This document shows, piece by piece, positions 1 through 11,703 of a stretch of 64,000 nucleotides of DNA. Made by a program: the position numbers and the translations under genes. How positions within the stretch are numbered: the first letter of the stretch is position 1; each line of letters opens with the position of its first letter. The notes under the pieces are model-generated. The model was not told where the DNA came from and ran no database searches. It worked only from the letters and a program-made list of their open reading frames with translations. This stretch comes from Tubulanus polymorphus (taxonomy: Eukaryota > Nemertea > Palaeonemertea > Tubulaniformes > Tubulanidae): positions 14,316,275 through 14,380,274 of the forward strand of contig NC_134032.1 in the NCBI RefSeq assembly GCF_964204645.1. Reading direction: 5' to 3'.

Positions 1-10
1 GGATGCAAAC

Positions 11-973
11 CTCCTTGGTAAATTTAAGAGTTTGAAGAGCTAATTCTCGAGTTGGTGACATGATCAATGCGCGCGCTCCAGACTTCGCCGAGTGCAATTT
101 CAATTTCTCGAACATCGGCAACAAAAACGCCGCCGTTTTCCCGCTACCCGTCCTCGCCATGGCAACCACATCTTTACCTTCCAGTATGATAGGAATCGTC
201 TATAAAGCGAAAAATAACATGATTTTCTAAAAGTTTCCAGAATTTGTTTCTCGTTTGAAATGTATCAAGGAGCGATAATGCAAACCTTTCTTTGAATCGG
301 GGTCGGAATTTTGTAACCTTTGCGAATGATACCATTGTAAACACTACGAGAAAATCCTGAAAAAAAAAAAATAAAATATTTTAATTTGAAAATACAGAGC
401 CCAGTCTCACTTGCCAGAGTTACCTCTCAGGTGATGCTGCTGCATCTTAAAGTGTAGTTTGGAACCCAAAATCTTAGGGAAAGAATTTTGTATGTTGAAC
501 TTTTTAATTTTGAATAGAATTATGCTGCACTAATTTGAATATTTTTGGAGGAAATTGACTAAGAAAATCTATTAAAAATTCAATTAATTACTAAGTTTCC
601 AATGTTTTTCCCTTAAACTTTTCAGTGCTGACTAATTAATACCCTAAAGTGCTGGAGATGATTTGAACATTTTCAGCTCTCAATGTGTTATGTATCTACC
701 TATACACCGCACTGCAGTAGCCTCGCTGAAAGGGTTTAAGGGAGAGAACTGTGGACCTCAGTTCTTATTTACAAACTTACCCATCGATTGGAAGCCTCCG
801 GATTTTTTATGTTTACGATTTTGTTTAGCGACTAATCTTCTAGTTTCATTCGCCAGATCATCTTCACTATCGATTTCCTCCTCATCAGCACCACCCTCAC
901 GTCCGGCCGTTTCACTATTCTTTTCATTGTCATCATCATGAAATTCTTCGTCATCGATCAGACTCAGGTCCAT
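11..973 (-). CDS. DDX54: ATP-dependent RNA helicase DDX54/Dbp10, N-terminal part (gene continues beyond the left edge)
   Basis: DEAD-box helicase of the nucleolus, needed for large-subunit ribosome assembly. Three exons join in frame on the minus strand: 781-973, 286-356 and 11-199. The ATG at 973 follows no in-frame upstream ATG; the frame opens further only through TTG codons. The first 55 residues are acidic (runs of D and E), as in the family. Exon 2 carries the Q motif (GYKIPTPIQ). Exon 3 carries Walker A (ARTGSGKT) and motif Ia (PTRELALQ), followed by LKFTKE as in animal DDX54. The remaining helicase motifs (DEAD, SAT, HRIGR) and the C-terminal tail lie outside the window. The donors of introns 2 and 3 both read GTTTGC, a weak form. 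It is head to head with RNGTT, about 1 kb between the start codons. The family assignment is strong; exon borders are read by eye. Confidence 0.9.
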
Positions 974-1976
974 TTTTATCAACAAACCCTTGAAATTCGG
1001 AAAACAGACTAATTTATTGCCCTAGACGCTATTTATTGGCCCTGTAACGTACGTAGCTAACTTGAAGATTGATGATCGTACTGTAGAGTGATGGCCTTTT
1101 CTTGACTTGAACTTATGAAGAATCTTGTTTGATTTGTATTGAATTTATGAAATAAACGTCTAAAATCGACCGTTTTGTTTAAAATAAGATTTACAAGTAT
1201 ATATTTTCGAAACGAAGGTCCCGTTCTCTATTCAATTACCAAATTTGGAGCGATTCTGATCAGAATTGAGTCTTTAACGGGCTGAAATTCAACGTCGCTT
1301 CAGTATTTCACTTCAAAAACAACGTGGTAGACCACCATGACAGTTATGCTAAAAACGCGGACCAGGATTTCCCATCCTCGGTTAAAAAGCCCACAGGTCG
1401 GGATTTAGGGAATACTGTCATGGCGGCCAAAGTGAAACTGATGCTTGAAATGGGAACATTGTGAACATATTCTGGCTCCTGGCGCGTTTAGATTTGGGCT
1501 TAAATCGATATTTTTCTGGTGAGTTCTAAGATTTAATTGAGATGATTCGAAAGATGTTAAAATCTATCGGGTTTTCCCCGTTAGTTCGTTGTAATTAACG
1601 TTTGAACGAGGAAAATACGCAGCACAGCCTCACTTGCCAGAGTTACCTCTCAGGCGATGCTGCTGCATCTTAGTCTAAGTCGTAGTTTGGAACCAAAAAC
1701 ATTAGGGAAACGATTTCGTATGTTGAACTTTTTGTGTTTGACTAAATTTATGCTGCACTAACTGCACTGTATTTTGAAACCCAAAGATAAGAAAGATTGT
1801 CCAAATATCAAAATGATGCTAAATTTCTTAAAAGTTTTAATTTTTTGACCCCTTTGTCAAAGGAATGAATGTTTGAAATATCAAAAAGTGAAAAAAGGGA
1901 TTTTCAAGTTAGCAGATTCAGATGATTTTAATATACTTTTTTCTTCTGTAGAATTACTGGATGCTAATAAACAAAC
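974..1976. promoter_or_regulatory. Intergenic region between divergent DDX54 and RNGTT
   Basis: About 1 kb separates the start codons of two housekeeping genes transcribed away from each other, so both promoters and 5' UTRs must lie here. No TATA box stands out. A repeat around 1618-1680 (CTCACTTGCCAGAGTTACC followed by a GATGCTGCTGCATCTTA stretch) is nearly identical to one at 401-450 inside DDX54 intron 1. The region is otherwise unremarkable AT-rich sequence. Confidence 0.5.
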
Positions 1977-4900
1977 ATGGCCGGGAAACAGTTTAATAAA
2001 ATCCCACCCCGATGGTTGAACTGCCCTCGTAAAGGATCCATTATAAACAGTAAGTTTAAGTGTCACCAAATTAATTTCCCTTTGATCGATAACCATTGAT
2101 GAAATGCTTTGAGTCTGTTTTGTGTAGTCCAGTACCTAGCCGTTGTTCCAGGGAACCGTAACAACGACTGGTATTCAGACTATGTTTGGTATTGTTAATA
2201 AATCTCACTAGAAAAATATAGAAAAATAAAGCCTGAAATTATGTTTTTTTGTTAATGTCAATGTTTTGACTCTATCCTAATAGTCATCTTTCAGATTGCC
2301 GTAAAAGTAATGTAATTCATTTCAACTTTTCATCATAGTCATAATAGTCATCTCTATAAACTACTTGTAGGAAACTATTTTCGAGGCTAATTTATATTTT
2401 GTGCGCGATGAATTTTTTAGATAAATTTCTACCGTTTAAAACTTTGCTGGATGGGCGATATGACGGTGAAGTGCCCGAATCAAATCGTTGGAATCTCGAA
2501 ATGTTGATGTTATCCAGCAAAATGTACAAGGTAAGGAAGGGCAAACATTGTTACCGTTCTACCGTTTAAAACTTTGCTGGATGGGCGATATGACGGTGAA
2601 GTGCCCGAATCAAATCGTTGGAATCTCGAAATGTTGATGTTATCCAGCAAAATGTACAAGGTAAGGAAGGGCAAACATTGTTTTTCAGAAGCCGGTTCCA
2701 TAGTCATGGCTAAGACTTAACCCTTTCAGTGCGTCTACACCGCAGTGCGGTGTTTAAATCATTGATGGATTTTGCTAGTACACCGCACTGCGGTGTATTG
2801 ATGTAATTAGTAATTAGTAATTATCTCTATTGAAAAATGGCAGAAAGTGTCAAACATAGTGAAATACTAGTAACTAACGATACACCGCACTGCGGTGTAG
2901 ACGCACTATAGTGGTATTCCCATTGTTCAACACACTAGGGTGGAATTTTTTAGAATTTTCAAATTTTCTCCAGCACTATAGGGTATTAATTAGTCAGCAC
3001 TGAAAGGGTTAAGACCAGTCTTAAACTATCTTAGTTCTATAGCCAATCTAACAATTTAAGACCAGTCTTAAGATTTAAGACCACTTTCGGGCTTAAGTCT
3101 CGACTATGGAACTGGCCTCTGGGCATGCAGCACGTTTGTCTAAGTCTGAAAAGTGCTTATTTTTGAACACATTTAGGACAGTGAAATCCTGAAAGTGCTG
3201 AAAACCGGGTCCCTACAACTCCTTGCTACCTTCAAAAACTTCTAAACAGAAAATGCTTTTAAAGTTGCTTAAAACATTTAATTTTGGCAAAATGCCCAAT
3301 TCTTTTGGTAAAATGCAGCCGTTTTCTATCTCTGAGTTAAGATTTTACCCTGGGTTAAAACATTGAAAATGAACTTACTTTAACTCAGAGTTAACTCTAA
3401 CTCATGACTGTGGAACTGGGTCCGGGTCGACGATTAACTCAATGTTTTGGGAAAAAAAGAGGACGAAAGTTTTTCATCCATTTTTTTTTCAGGTGAACCT
3501 CGGATTAGTGATCGATTTAACGAATACGACTCGTTTCTACGATAAATCAACCCTCGAGGCGTACGACTGTAAATACCTGAAATTACAATGTCGCGGGTGA
3601 GTCGCCATTTTATTTACTCGTTTTTTTTTTTTCATCGCGGAGAAATCCTCAAAATCGGTCAATTTTATCGTCGAAATTCTACTTCGAAATGATTATGATA
3701 TTTCAGACATGGTGAAACCCCCTCGCAGGATCAGACAAACACTTTTATAAGCATCTGCGATCATTTCATTCGTCAAAAACCTCTCCACGTCATCGGTGAG
3801 TTATTGATGGTTACCCCAGTTTCGTTTAAGTTTCTAATCAAGAATCCACTGAAAAAATATCCCCAAAAAAGATCTAGTTGTCCTGCCTAATACCAAATTG
3901 GACTGCCAAAATCTGTCCCAGCTGAATGTTGTCGGCAAAAAGGAATAATTTTTATGTATCATAAACCACCACTAAGGCTAAACAAAAATGATACCTTGTT
4001 TCTCCGCAGCGGCCGGCTAATTTTTGTAAAATATGATAAAATTTATAAACAGTTCATTTCTATAGCGGCCGGGTCTGTTATGGTAAAATTGATCACGATT
4101 TAAAAAAAAAGTAATGTATAGGGTAGATAGGCGGCCGGCCGGGTCAACAGTTAAGCTCAGCAGAGCGGAGAAACAAGGTATCAATTTTTTTTATCCTAAT
4201 AGAATAGTGAGATCAGAAATTTATTGTTTCTTGTCGGGACAAACAAGAATCTATTGAGCTCTGTACCGTACAGAGTCTTAGTACCATAATTATAAGTACA
4301 TCTCTAGGCTTGCACTGTGTCCCTCACCTTTTTTATGTAAAAACTATGTGAACTCCTATATTTTTCAATAATCTTGGATGATGAAAATCAATTACATTAC
4401 ATTACATAAAACCATGGACAAAATGAAACGAACAACCCACTACCAACTCCGCTCCAGGTCAATATGTAAGAAAATAGTATCTGCCGCACTTTTCTCCCTA
4501 ACTTCAAACAGGGACAACTTCAGTTCACTTCAAACAGGAGGGGGGCCCTCCTGTTTGAAATGAACTAAACTGAATCCATTTCTTTCCCGGTTGGAAAATC
4601 TATTTTTGTAAAAAGAAAATCTAATAAATATAAACAGGCTGAATTCATCAAATTTATCGTACGTTATTTCATCATCACGGACTGGTTCCCGCTTTCGTTT
4701 CAGGAGTACACTGTACGCACGGATTTAATCGGACTGGTTTCCTGATCGTTGCGTATCTCGTGGAGAAACAGAACTGGAGCGTTGACGCGGCCGTTGATAT
4801 GTATCGTAAAGCTCGTCCACCTGGCATTTATAAACAGGACTATTTAGAGGAGTTATACCGTCGTTATGGCGACCCCGAGGAAACTCCGTCTGCTCCACCT

Positions 4901-7900
4901 TTACCAGATTGGTGTCTCGGTATGTTTTGAGTGAAATTAATATTCATATTATAAGTACATAGTTCCACAGTTCTGAAGCCAGTTCCACAGTTCTGAGCCC
5001 TGTTCCACAGTTCTGGATCAAGTTGCACAGTTCTGCACCCAGTTCTAGAGTTTTGAACCCAGTTCCACAGTTTGGAACCAAGTTGCACACTTATATAGAG
5101 CTGATTTCATAGTTGCTTTTTAGTTTGACTCTCTGTTTAGTTAGAATTCAGTTCATTTCAAATTGAAGTAACTTCAATGAACTGTAGAAAAGAGTCCAGT
5201 TCTACAAGTTATGATTATTTTCAGCTGTTTTTATTCAGTATTTGCTGAAATTTCAAGTTAGTAGAAGTTTCTAGAATCTCATCTGTTGTCTTCCCCATAA
5301 CTTTGTAGAAAGTGAAGATGGTTTGGACGACGATGGCAACTCCCTTAACGATACAAACGACCTCGGAGACGGCCCCCCGAACAAACGACGAAGACAAGAA
5401 ATCGTAAAAAAGGTATATTGTATTTGTAAAAAAAAAGTCAACGGTACATAATTACCCCGGAACGAAAATAGAGGTCATCGGCCATCAGATATGGCCACCA
5501 GGGCAGCCATCTTGAATTTCTTGTTTGGCGCGATACAGCCTTGAGTATGATGGATATCAATGAAACTTGATGTGAGATTTAAGACAGGTTTATATGTGTT
5601 CGACTTCAATTCTTACAAAGTTGGGGAGAGTGTGTTGCAGGGGGTATTTAAGGCCGCAAGGCGTCATTCTAGTTTATCTTCAGTAGTGGTCGGAATTTTT
5701 CGAGTGAGAAACTGTATTCTTCTTATTTACTCCACAGGATGCGTTATTTATGGACGGGGAAGTGGAGGGAGTAGAAACCGTAACCAAACAGCCCCTACTC
5801 GGCGATATACAAAAGAAATGTCAGAAATTATGCAGCTGGAAAAGGTTTAACACTTTTTATTAGCTCAAAAAATTTGATACATAAATTTCTGCAATCATTT
5901 GTAGATACCTGCTGAAAATACCAATTTTTTAGTACACGTTTTTTGTGCGTAACTAAAATAACTTAGGAATTTCCAAAATTCAAACAAATACCTGTTTTAC
6001 TTGGAATTTGTGTCATTGGAAAAATTCTTGTTTTAAAAACAGCAATGGATTTCCCGGATCTCAGCCCGTCTCTATGGATCTCAGTAATATCGAATTCCTC
6101 AAACAGAAAGCGTACAAAGTCAGTTGGAAAGCAGACGGAGTCAGGTTAGACGTTTAACCTTCACCTTGTATAGACCGTATCTAGTTAGTTACCTAATCGT
6201 TGGTGTTAAGCTTTTTATAATCGGATGAGCTTATGCCAACTTAAATACTTTTGGTTTGTGAAAATATCCGATCGTGAAACTAAACCACAGTCAGGTTACT
6301 GACTAGACCGTATCAATCGTGGAATCACTGCTGCAATGTGAATTTTTGAAAGTGAGCTGATAAAATATCCGATGTCTGATGCAAAAATCGATCGAAAAAT
6401 CACGTTTGTGAAATTGATCGCAAAACTTCGTAAAAATGCCTTAAATGATTTGAGGGGTCCCTACAACAAGTGACAATTATTGTCACTATGGAACAGCTGA
6501 GGGTGTATGGTTTGATGAGCAAAATTAGCGCTTGTAAAAATGCCTTAAATGATTTAAGGGTTCTACAAGTGACAATAATTGAGGGTATGGCCTGAGTGAG
6601 TTAGTATTGCCTTTTGGGACATCAAAATGCTCTTTTGGGAAGTGAAACAAGTTCTTCAAAATTAGCTCTGGATCCCTACACCCTTCAGCCTGTGATGCAG
6701 GCTGAAGGGTGTATGAAGGGTCCAGGCAGCAGATTAGTTTCAGCATGCACTAAAATTCAAATGCATCAATCATATTCCATATAAACTACCCAAATTTCGG
6801 TTATCCCGATGTCACATGACCGTGATGAAAAAAATGTTTCAATTTTTTTTCTGCATTCGTTGTCGTAGATACATGATGTTGATAGATGGAGCTCGTAATA
6901 ATTACATGATCGACCGAGACAACGCCGTTTTCCACGTGCCGAATTTAACGTTTCCACGACGGAAAGATCTTCATAAACATCTACAAAACACGCTCATAGA
7001 TGGCGAGATGATCATCGACAACGACAACGGGAAAAAAGTGCCGCGATTTTTAATCTACGACATCGTCACGTTTGAGGTAAGATCATCAAGATTAGTCTAG
7101 TACATTGTGCCATTGTTCCCCAGTTGTAGGGAACCCGTAACAACGACTGGTATTCAGACTACATCGAAATGTGTTACGTTGCAGGTTTTATCCACTTAAT
7201 CAAACTGTGGGTTCAGTTTCACAAAAATGTTTGCGAATACTAAATAGAAGGTTAAATTTGAATTGTTGTCCTCAGAAACCACATAGAAATTAAATGAACT
7301 TCAGCTTTTTGCGAAACTTCATCCTGGAGCTGGTTTTATAGATCAGTTTTGATTGTGAAGTCAGGTTTTATAGATCAGTTTTGATTGTGAAGTCAGGTTT
7401 TATAGATCAGTTTTGATTGTGAAGCCAGGTTTTATAGATCAGTTTTGATTGTGAAGCCAGGTTTTATAGATCAGTTTTGATTGTGAAGCCAGGTTTTATA
7501 GATCAGTTTTGATTGTGAAGTCAGGTTTTATAGATCAGTTTCGATTGTGAAGTCAGGTTTTATAGATCAGCTTTGATTGTGAAGCCAGGTTTTTTAGATC
7601 AGTTTTGATGTTTAGCTTAGAATGACCCCTAACATGATGCCATGAGTTTCATTCTTTTTTTCGTCAGGGTATCAACGTCGGTGGAACAGACTTTGATCGT
7701 CGTCTGCTGTGCATAACTAAAGAGATCATATCAACTCGTCACATGGCGATCGAACAAGGGAAATTAGACAAATATTCAGAAACATTCAGCATCAGAGCAA
7801 AACCGTTCTTCGATGTTACGCAATCAAAAGCAGTAAGCATGAATATTTAGTTACGATCAGGGTGGTCACTGATCTAAAAAGAGAGGCGCAGTGGCCGAGT

Positions 7901-10207
7901 GGTTTAAGCCACCGGTCATTGGTCTCGTCAATCCAGGGTTTATGGGTTGAAACCCTGGTGGCGACAGAGTTTCTTGGTCGAAGGTTCTTCTCTGGTCTCT
8001 CCTCCATTGAAAAAAAGAAACGTCAAACCCACTTATTATGCCCTGCGTGGCGCTTAGCGGGTTGAGGGTGTTAAAAAAAAATATTAATCTGAAAAATCAT
8101 TGAATCAGAAAAAGTTTGATGATATCAGAAAAAACCTAAAAACCCGCTATGAATAAATTGAAGATGAACATTTTTTTCCAATTTTCAGTTATTGGAAGGA
8201 AATTTTTCTAAACAAGTCAGTCATGAAGTGGATGGATTAATATTCCAACCAGTTCCTGATGTAAGTATAAACCTGCCAGTCCTAAACTTATGCATTGGTT
8301 ATATAAGTTTTTGGCACAAACATTAGAGCCACGCATGCCGCATAAGATTAACGAAGCTACAAATTCGGAATGATGAACAGACCCGTCAAGGCCCCAAACA
8401 TCTAAAACTTCAAGTTCAAGTTCAAGTTTAAATTCAGATTTGAACGGTTTAGGAATATCACGATTCGCGGATTGTATAATCTCTACTGGCGGCCGCTTCA
8501 ATCAGGTTTACAGAATTCCCGAATAGGTACAGTCGCCCCAGAAGAGAATTCCACCATCGGTAGAGATCAATCGAAACCTGTCTTATCTTTGAGCTGAAAG
8601 AGGGACTCTAAATCTCTACAATGTACGTGTATAACAAAGAAAGATAGATGTTCAGTTTTGATTTTTTTGTAGGCGTATAAATGTGGTCGGTGTTCAGCTG
8701 TATTAAAATGGAAACCGCCAGGATTAAATTCAGTCGATTTTAAACTTCAAATACGCCGTGAAACTCACCCGGGGTAAGTGAGGAAATATTCATGTATTTT
8801 CATTAAAAATCTTGATCTGGTTTTCACAGTTATGAGTTTTGACTCTTCGGTTACAAAAACATTTTTAAATGTACGACTTTGACACTAACTACAGTAATAC
8901 AAAAATACATAAAGAGATCTCTTTATGTGTCTATTCAATGATGTCATAGGGGGATTTTTGGAGGCTGCCATCTTTTCTGAAAGAGCTTGAAATCAAATTA
9001 TGAACAGATGATTTGATGATGTCATAGGGGGATTTATTTCTCGACTTTGACTCTAACTACAGTAATACCTATAGAACTGGGTCCAAGCAAATCAATGATT
9101 TCATAGGCGGATTTATGGAGGCTGCCACCTTTTATGGAAGGTTCAACAGATCTGTCATTTCATTCGGGAACTTTGATGTCATAAGCCGGATATAATTTGT
9201 TTATTTACAGTATGTTACCCGAGACTAAGGGTTATTTAATGGTTGGAAGTTTGGATCGACCATTTTCGCAAATAAAGGTATGTTGCCTCTAGATAAGAAA
9301 TCTTAGAAATATAAAGATCCAGTTCCACTGAGTTAAAGTGAACTCTGATTTAGTTAAGTCTGAGTACAATTTTAACTTTCAGGTGACGAAAGAACTTCGC
9401 GAATTCGACAACAAAATCATCGAATGTTACTGGGACGCCAGTAGCAATCAATGGAAATTCATGAGACAAAGGACGGATAAATCATTCCCAAATGGATACA
9501 ATACCGCCATGGGTCAGTGTGTCATACCTGCTCTCTCTCTTTAACTACTCTCCCTCTCATTGTCACCTACAATACCGCTATGGGTCGAGTGTATTTCACA
9601 GAAATCATTTACTGCGTACAGTCAGAGCCCCTTTTTATGCGATCATCAGGACCAAAAAAATATGGCATCATAACGTATTTGGCATTCGAATGAAGACTAT
9701 TCTAAGACCAAGTTAGTTCGATGGCCAATCTGACATACTTACATTCTTGTCTCGAACCTTTTTAACCCTTTCAGTGCTGACTAATTGATACCTTATAGTG
9801 CTGGAGATAATTTGAATATTTTGAGAAATTCCACCCTAGTGTGTTGAATAACGGGAATAGCACTATAGTGTGTCTACACCGCAGCGCAGTGTATTGTTAG
9901 TTAGTCGCAGTGCGGTGTACTAGCAAAATCCATCACCGATTCATACACTGCACTGCGGTGTAGACACACTGAAAGAGTTAAGAATTTTACCGGAAACTCG
10001 CATGAACAGGAAAATTTTAGCGTTTTGCTTGTTGTTTCAGGTGTGTGTCAAAGTATTAAGAATCCCGTTACGAAAGACATTTTGTTCACGCTGATTTCGA
10101 ATGAACGTTGGATGCCGGCGACGACGAACTCCAGTCACGGAGCCGGGCCAAGTCATACTCGATCGGATCGTGAATTAATGCCGCCACCGCCGCCCGGGCA
10201 TCACTAA
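1977..10207 (+). CDS. RNGTT: mRNA capping enzyme (RNA 5'-triphosphatase plus guanylyltransferase)
   Basis: Bifunctional nuclear enzyme that removes the gamma-phosphate of nascent mRNA and adds GMP. Exons: 1977-2049, 2421-2530, 3493-3596, 3707-3795, 4704-4919, 5309-5412, 5738-5844, 6043-6144, 6869-7076, 7668-7832, 8189-8260, 8673-8773, 9211-9277, 9383-9512, 10041-10207. They total 1815 nt, 604 aa, close to the human length (597). The N-terminal half is a cysteine-phosphatase-type triphosphatase with [10 protein letters not shown] (predicted nucleophile Cys129, Arg135). The linker is acidic and basic (exon 6). The nucleotidyltransferase domain has the lysine-acceptor motif KADG (predicted Lys297), then [15 protein letters not shown] and LKWKPP. 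The C-terminus includes [11 protein letters not shown] and ends in a proline run ([11 protein letters not shown]), as in animals. Exon 2 has a second, tandem copy in intron 2 that cannot be used (see findings). Intron 10 contains a tRNA-derived SINE and intron 9 a 32-bp minisatellite. Confidence 0.95.
2427..2682 (+). repeat. Tandem duplication (period 130 bp) of RNGTT exon 2 and its donor
   Basis: Bases 2427-2552 recur almost exactly at 2557-2682. The copied block covers exon 2 from its seventh base through the GTAAGG donor and about 20 bp of intron. The exon's acceptor (TTTTTTAG at 2413-2420) was not copied, so the second copy has a donor but no proper acceptor. Reading through from the first copy into the second reaches a TAA within about 13 codons, so only the first donor gives a working mRNA. 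Confidence 0.85.
2691..3117. mobile_element. MITE with TTAAGACC-rich core, interrupted by a piggyBac-like MITE
   Basis: Left end GGTTCCATAGTCATGG and right end CGACTATGGAACTGGCC are inverted. The interior repeats TTAAGACCAGTCTTAAG and TCTATAGCCAATCTAACAA. Related copies lie at 13786-13901 and 14982-15120. The element is split at its TTAA by the insertion at 2721-3008. It lies in RNGTT intron 2. Superfamily unknown. Confidence 0.7.
2721..3008. mobile_element. piggyBac-like MITE with TTAA target duplication
   Basis: A 288-bp element bounded by CCCTTTCAGTGC and its inverse GCACTGAAAGGG, flanked on both sides by TTAA (2717-2720 and 3009-3012). TTAA duplication and CCCTTT ends are typical of the piggyBac superfamily. 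It has no coding capacity. The interior has three copies of the palindrome ACACCGCA-N-TGCGGTGT. Related copies: 9765-9980 (similar ends), a degenerate one near 613-745, and fragments near 19600-19632 and 40385-40470. Confidence 0.75.
3973..4199. mobile_element. MITE with TAGGCTAAACAAAAATGATACC-type ends (copy 1)
   Basis: Terminal inverted repeats pair TGATACCTTGTTTCTCCGC with GCGGAGAAACAAGGTATCA. The interior contains GCGGCCGG motifs and GGGTAGATAGGCGGCC. A near-identical copy is at 41178-41404, an older one at 38055-38236, and fragments lie near 33515-33575 and 52460-52610. It lies in RNGTT intron 4. No coding capacity. Confidence 0.75.
4519..4572. repeat. Short perfect-type palindrome
   Basis: CAGTTCACTTCAAACAGGAG is followed by GGGGGCC and then its inverse, giving a GC-capped hairpin of about 25 bp per arm in RNGTT intron 4. 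Confidence 0.6.
4953..5095. repeat. Short tandem array of a ~20-bp AGTTCCACAGTTCTG unit
   Basis: Six to seven degenerate copies in RNGTT intron 5. The motif matches the unit of the 38.6-40.0 kb array in FKBP11 read in the opposite direction, so the two may share an origin. Confidence 0.6.
6670..6723. repeat. Hairpin palindrome
   Basis: GATCCCTACACCCTTCAGCC and the inverse arm (GGCTGAAGGGTG, then GAAGGGTCC) form a hairpin in RNGTT intron 8. Isolated; no function visible. Confidence 0.5.
7325..7612. repeat. 32-bp minisatellite in RNGTT intron 9
   Basis: About nine direct copies of a 32-bp unit containing GGTTTTATAGATCAGTTTTG. Copies differ by single bases (GTCAGG or GCCAGG at the junction). 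It fills much of the intron before exon 10. Confidence 0.85.
7880..8045 (+). mobile_element. tRNA-derived SINE (copy 1)
   Basis: A polymerase III A box (TGGCCGAGTGG) and a B-box-like region (GGGTTGAAACCC) are spaced as in a Leu/Ser-type tRNA. A 3' body follows: GTTTCTTGGTCGAAGGTTC, then TGGTCTCTCCTC. The acceptor-stem halves do not pair, so this is not a working tRNA gene. The copy at 53888-54050 shares both the tRNA part and the body, which is what defines a SINE. It lies in RNGTT intron 10. Confidence 0.75.
9765..9980. mobile_element. Second copy of the piggyBac-like MITE
   Basis: It starts TTAACCCTTTCAGTGCTGAC and ends ACACACTGAAAGAGTTAA, so both ends abut TTAA. It keeps the GTCTACACCGC subterminal motif and partly decayed copies of the TGCGGTGTA palindrome. 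Compared with 2721-3008 the interior is rearranged or inverted. It sits in RNGTT intron 14. Confidence 0.65.
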
Positions 10208-11595
10208 ACCACGTACTTTCTTAAAACGCGGACTAGTCAAGCCGTTTTACAAAAACTGGATTAATTCGAAACCCGAATAGTGGAATTATTCGATAGCAAA
10301 CAATAAAATTGCACTAAACATCATCTGGATTTAAGGATTTATGAAACAGCAAAGACTGATTGTTGGATTTACTTAGGATAAATGCATTTTATTCAGGGGG
10401 ATATCAAGCTTTACGCCGAACCATTTTAAGTTCTACTAAGAAATACCCGAAGGACACTTTATGTAAAACAAAGGTGCACTTTTGTCAAAATATTCCGCAA
10501 AAGAAGACTATTTTCTTATAAAAAAAGTATGACTATCAAAAATGTTTTTTTTTTTGGGAAAAATTCTTGAAAGGACACTATCTTAAAAAACGAAGTCCCA
10601 ATTTTGCTAAAGTTTCTCAAAAAACTCTTTGAAAGGGGACTTTTTTCTTCTTAGAAGGGTGCCTGCTGTTAGAATGCTCTTTTCTTAGTTATTTGCCCTA
10701 AAAGACTTGTTTTATTACCCCTGTTGTGTACTACATAGTGGTATTATGTTTATAGTGTTAAATGTATAACTGTATTATTGTGACTATATGGAGGAGGTCG
10801 GGCGGCCGGGGCGTGCTGGGGTCGAGTAGGTACTAACCAACTGAAAGAGAATCATTCACATTCATAGAATTAGATCACCCATTTTTGTGAAGTGATCGTT
10901 GAATCAAAGCCTGCTAAACATTTTAAACCATTCAAACCGTTTTTATCGCAATCTTTTTTTGCGTGGGACGTATGTGAAAATACTTCAGGCCATGTATATT
11001 TTTATCAGAGGTCGAAATTAAGAGTTGATCATGTTTTCTCGTAGTACAGTAAAAACATGCTTAATTCAGATCCGTGTTAAACGCAAGTTTGGAGTCAACA
11101 ATCAGAATAAGTCGAGGGTAAAATCTTCGAAGCAGGGTACGGGTGCGATTTAAGCGCTGGCCCGAGGGTATAAATTTCTGGTCGGGCCAGTAGATTCTTT
11201 ATTTCTAGAAGTCCCTCGGACCAGTGGCTATTTAAGTACTATACTATGAAAGTTATTCGATCTATGCGCAACCATCGGTTTGTTTAGGTCTCGATCCATA
11301 TTTTACATTGTGTTGGCCGCATTTCTTGGAATTGCGTGTGGAATAACGCACACCATTAAAGACAATGGAACTGGAACTAGTTTTCAGATTTTCAGAGGCT
11401 TACTCAGTGCTTGCTTGTGCATCGAATCTGAATTATCGCTGTGAATTCCTGGTTGTCATCAAATATTTTTGAATATTTTTTATACTTTCATCAGGAGACT
11501 AAAGATATTAAAGGTGATCGGTTCTGTGGTAAGCTTGATCCGGGCACGCGATAATTAGATGCAATTGACGCTGTGGCAAGTGAGCAGTCTACTGT

Positions 11596-11703
11596 GGGAT
11601 CATTCATACGCACAATATTTTTCAACCCTCCTCCCCTACGAAATACGCTGACCCCCTCCCCCAATGCTCAATGGCAATGCAAACCTGATAAATGAATGAC
11701 CCC
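11596..11703. mobile_element. MITE, short diverged copy (GGGATCATTCAT ends)
   Basis: It starts GGGATCATTCATACGCAC and ends TAAATGAATGACCCC, matching the ends of the 165-bp elements at 30391-30555 and 48868-49035. The interior is shortened. Confidence 0.6.

Noticed and set aside
7880-7970. Possible functional tRNA-Leu or tRNA-Ser gene
   Set aside because: A and B boxes are visible, but the acceptor-stem halves do not pair and a second copy with the same non-tRNA 3' body exists at 53888. It is a SINE.
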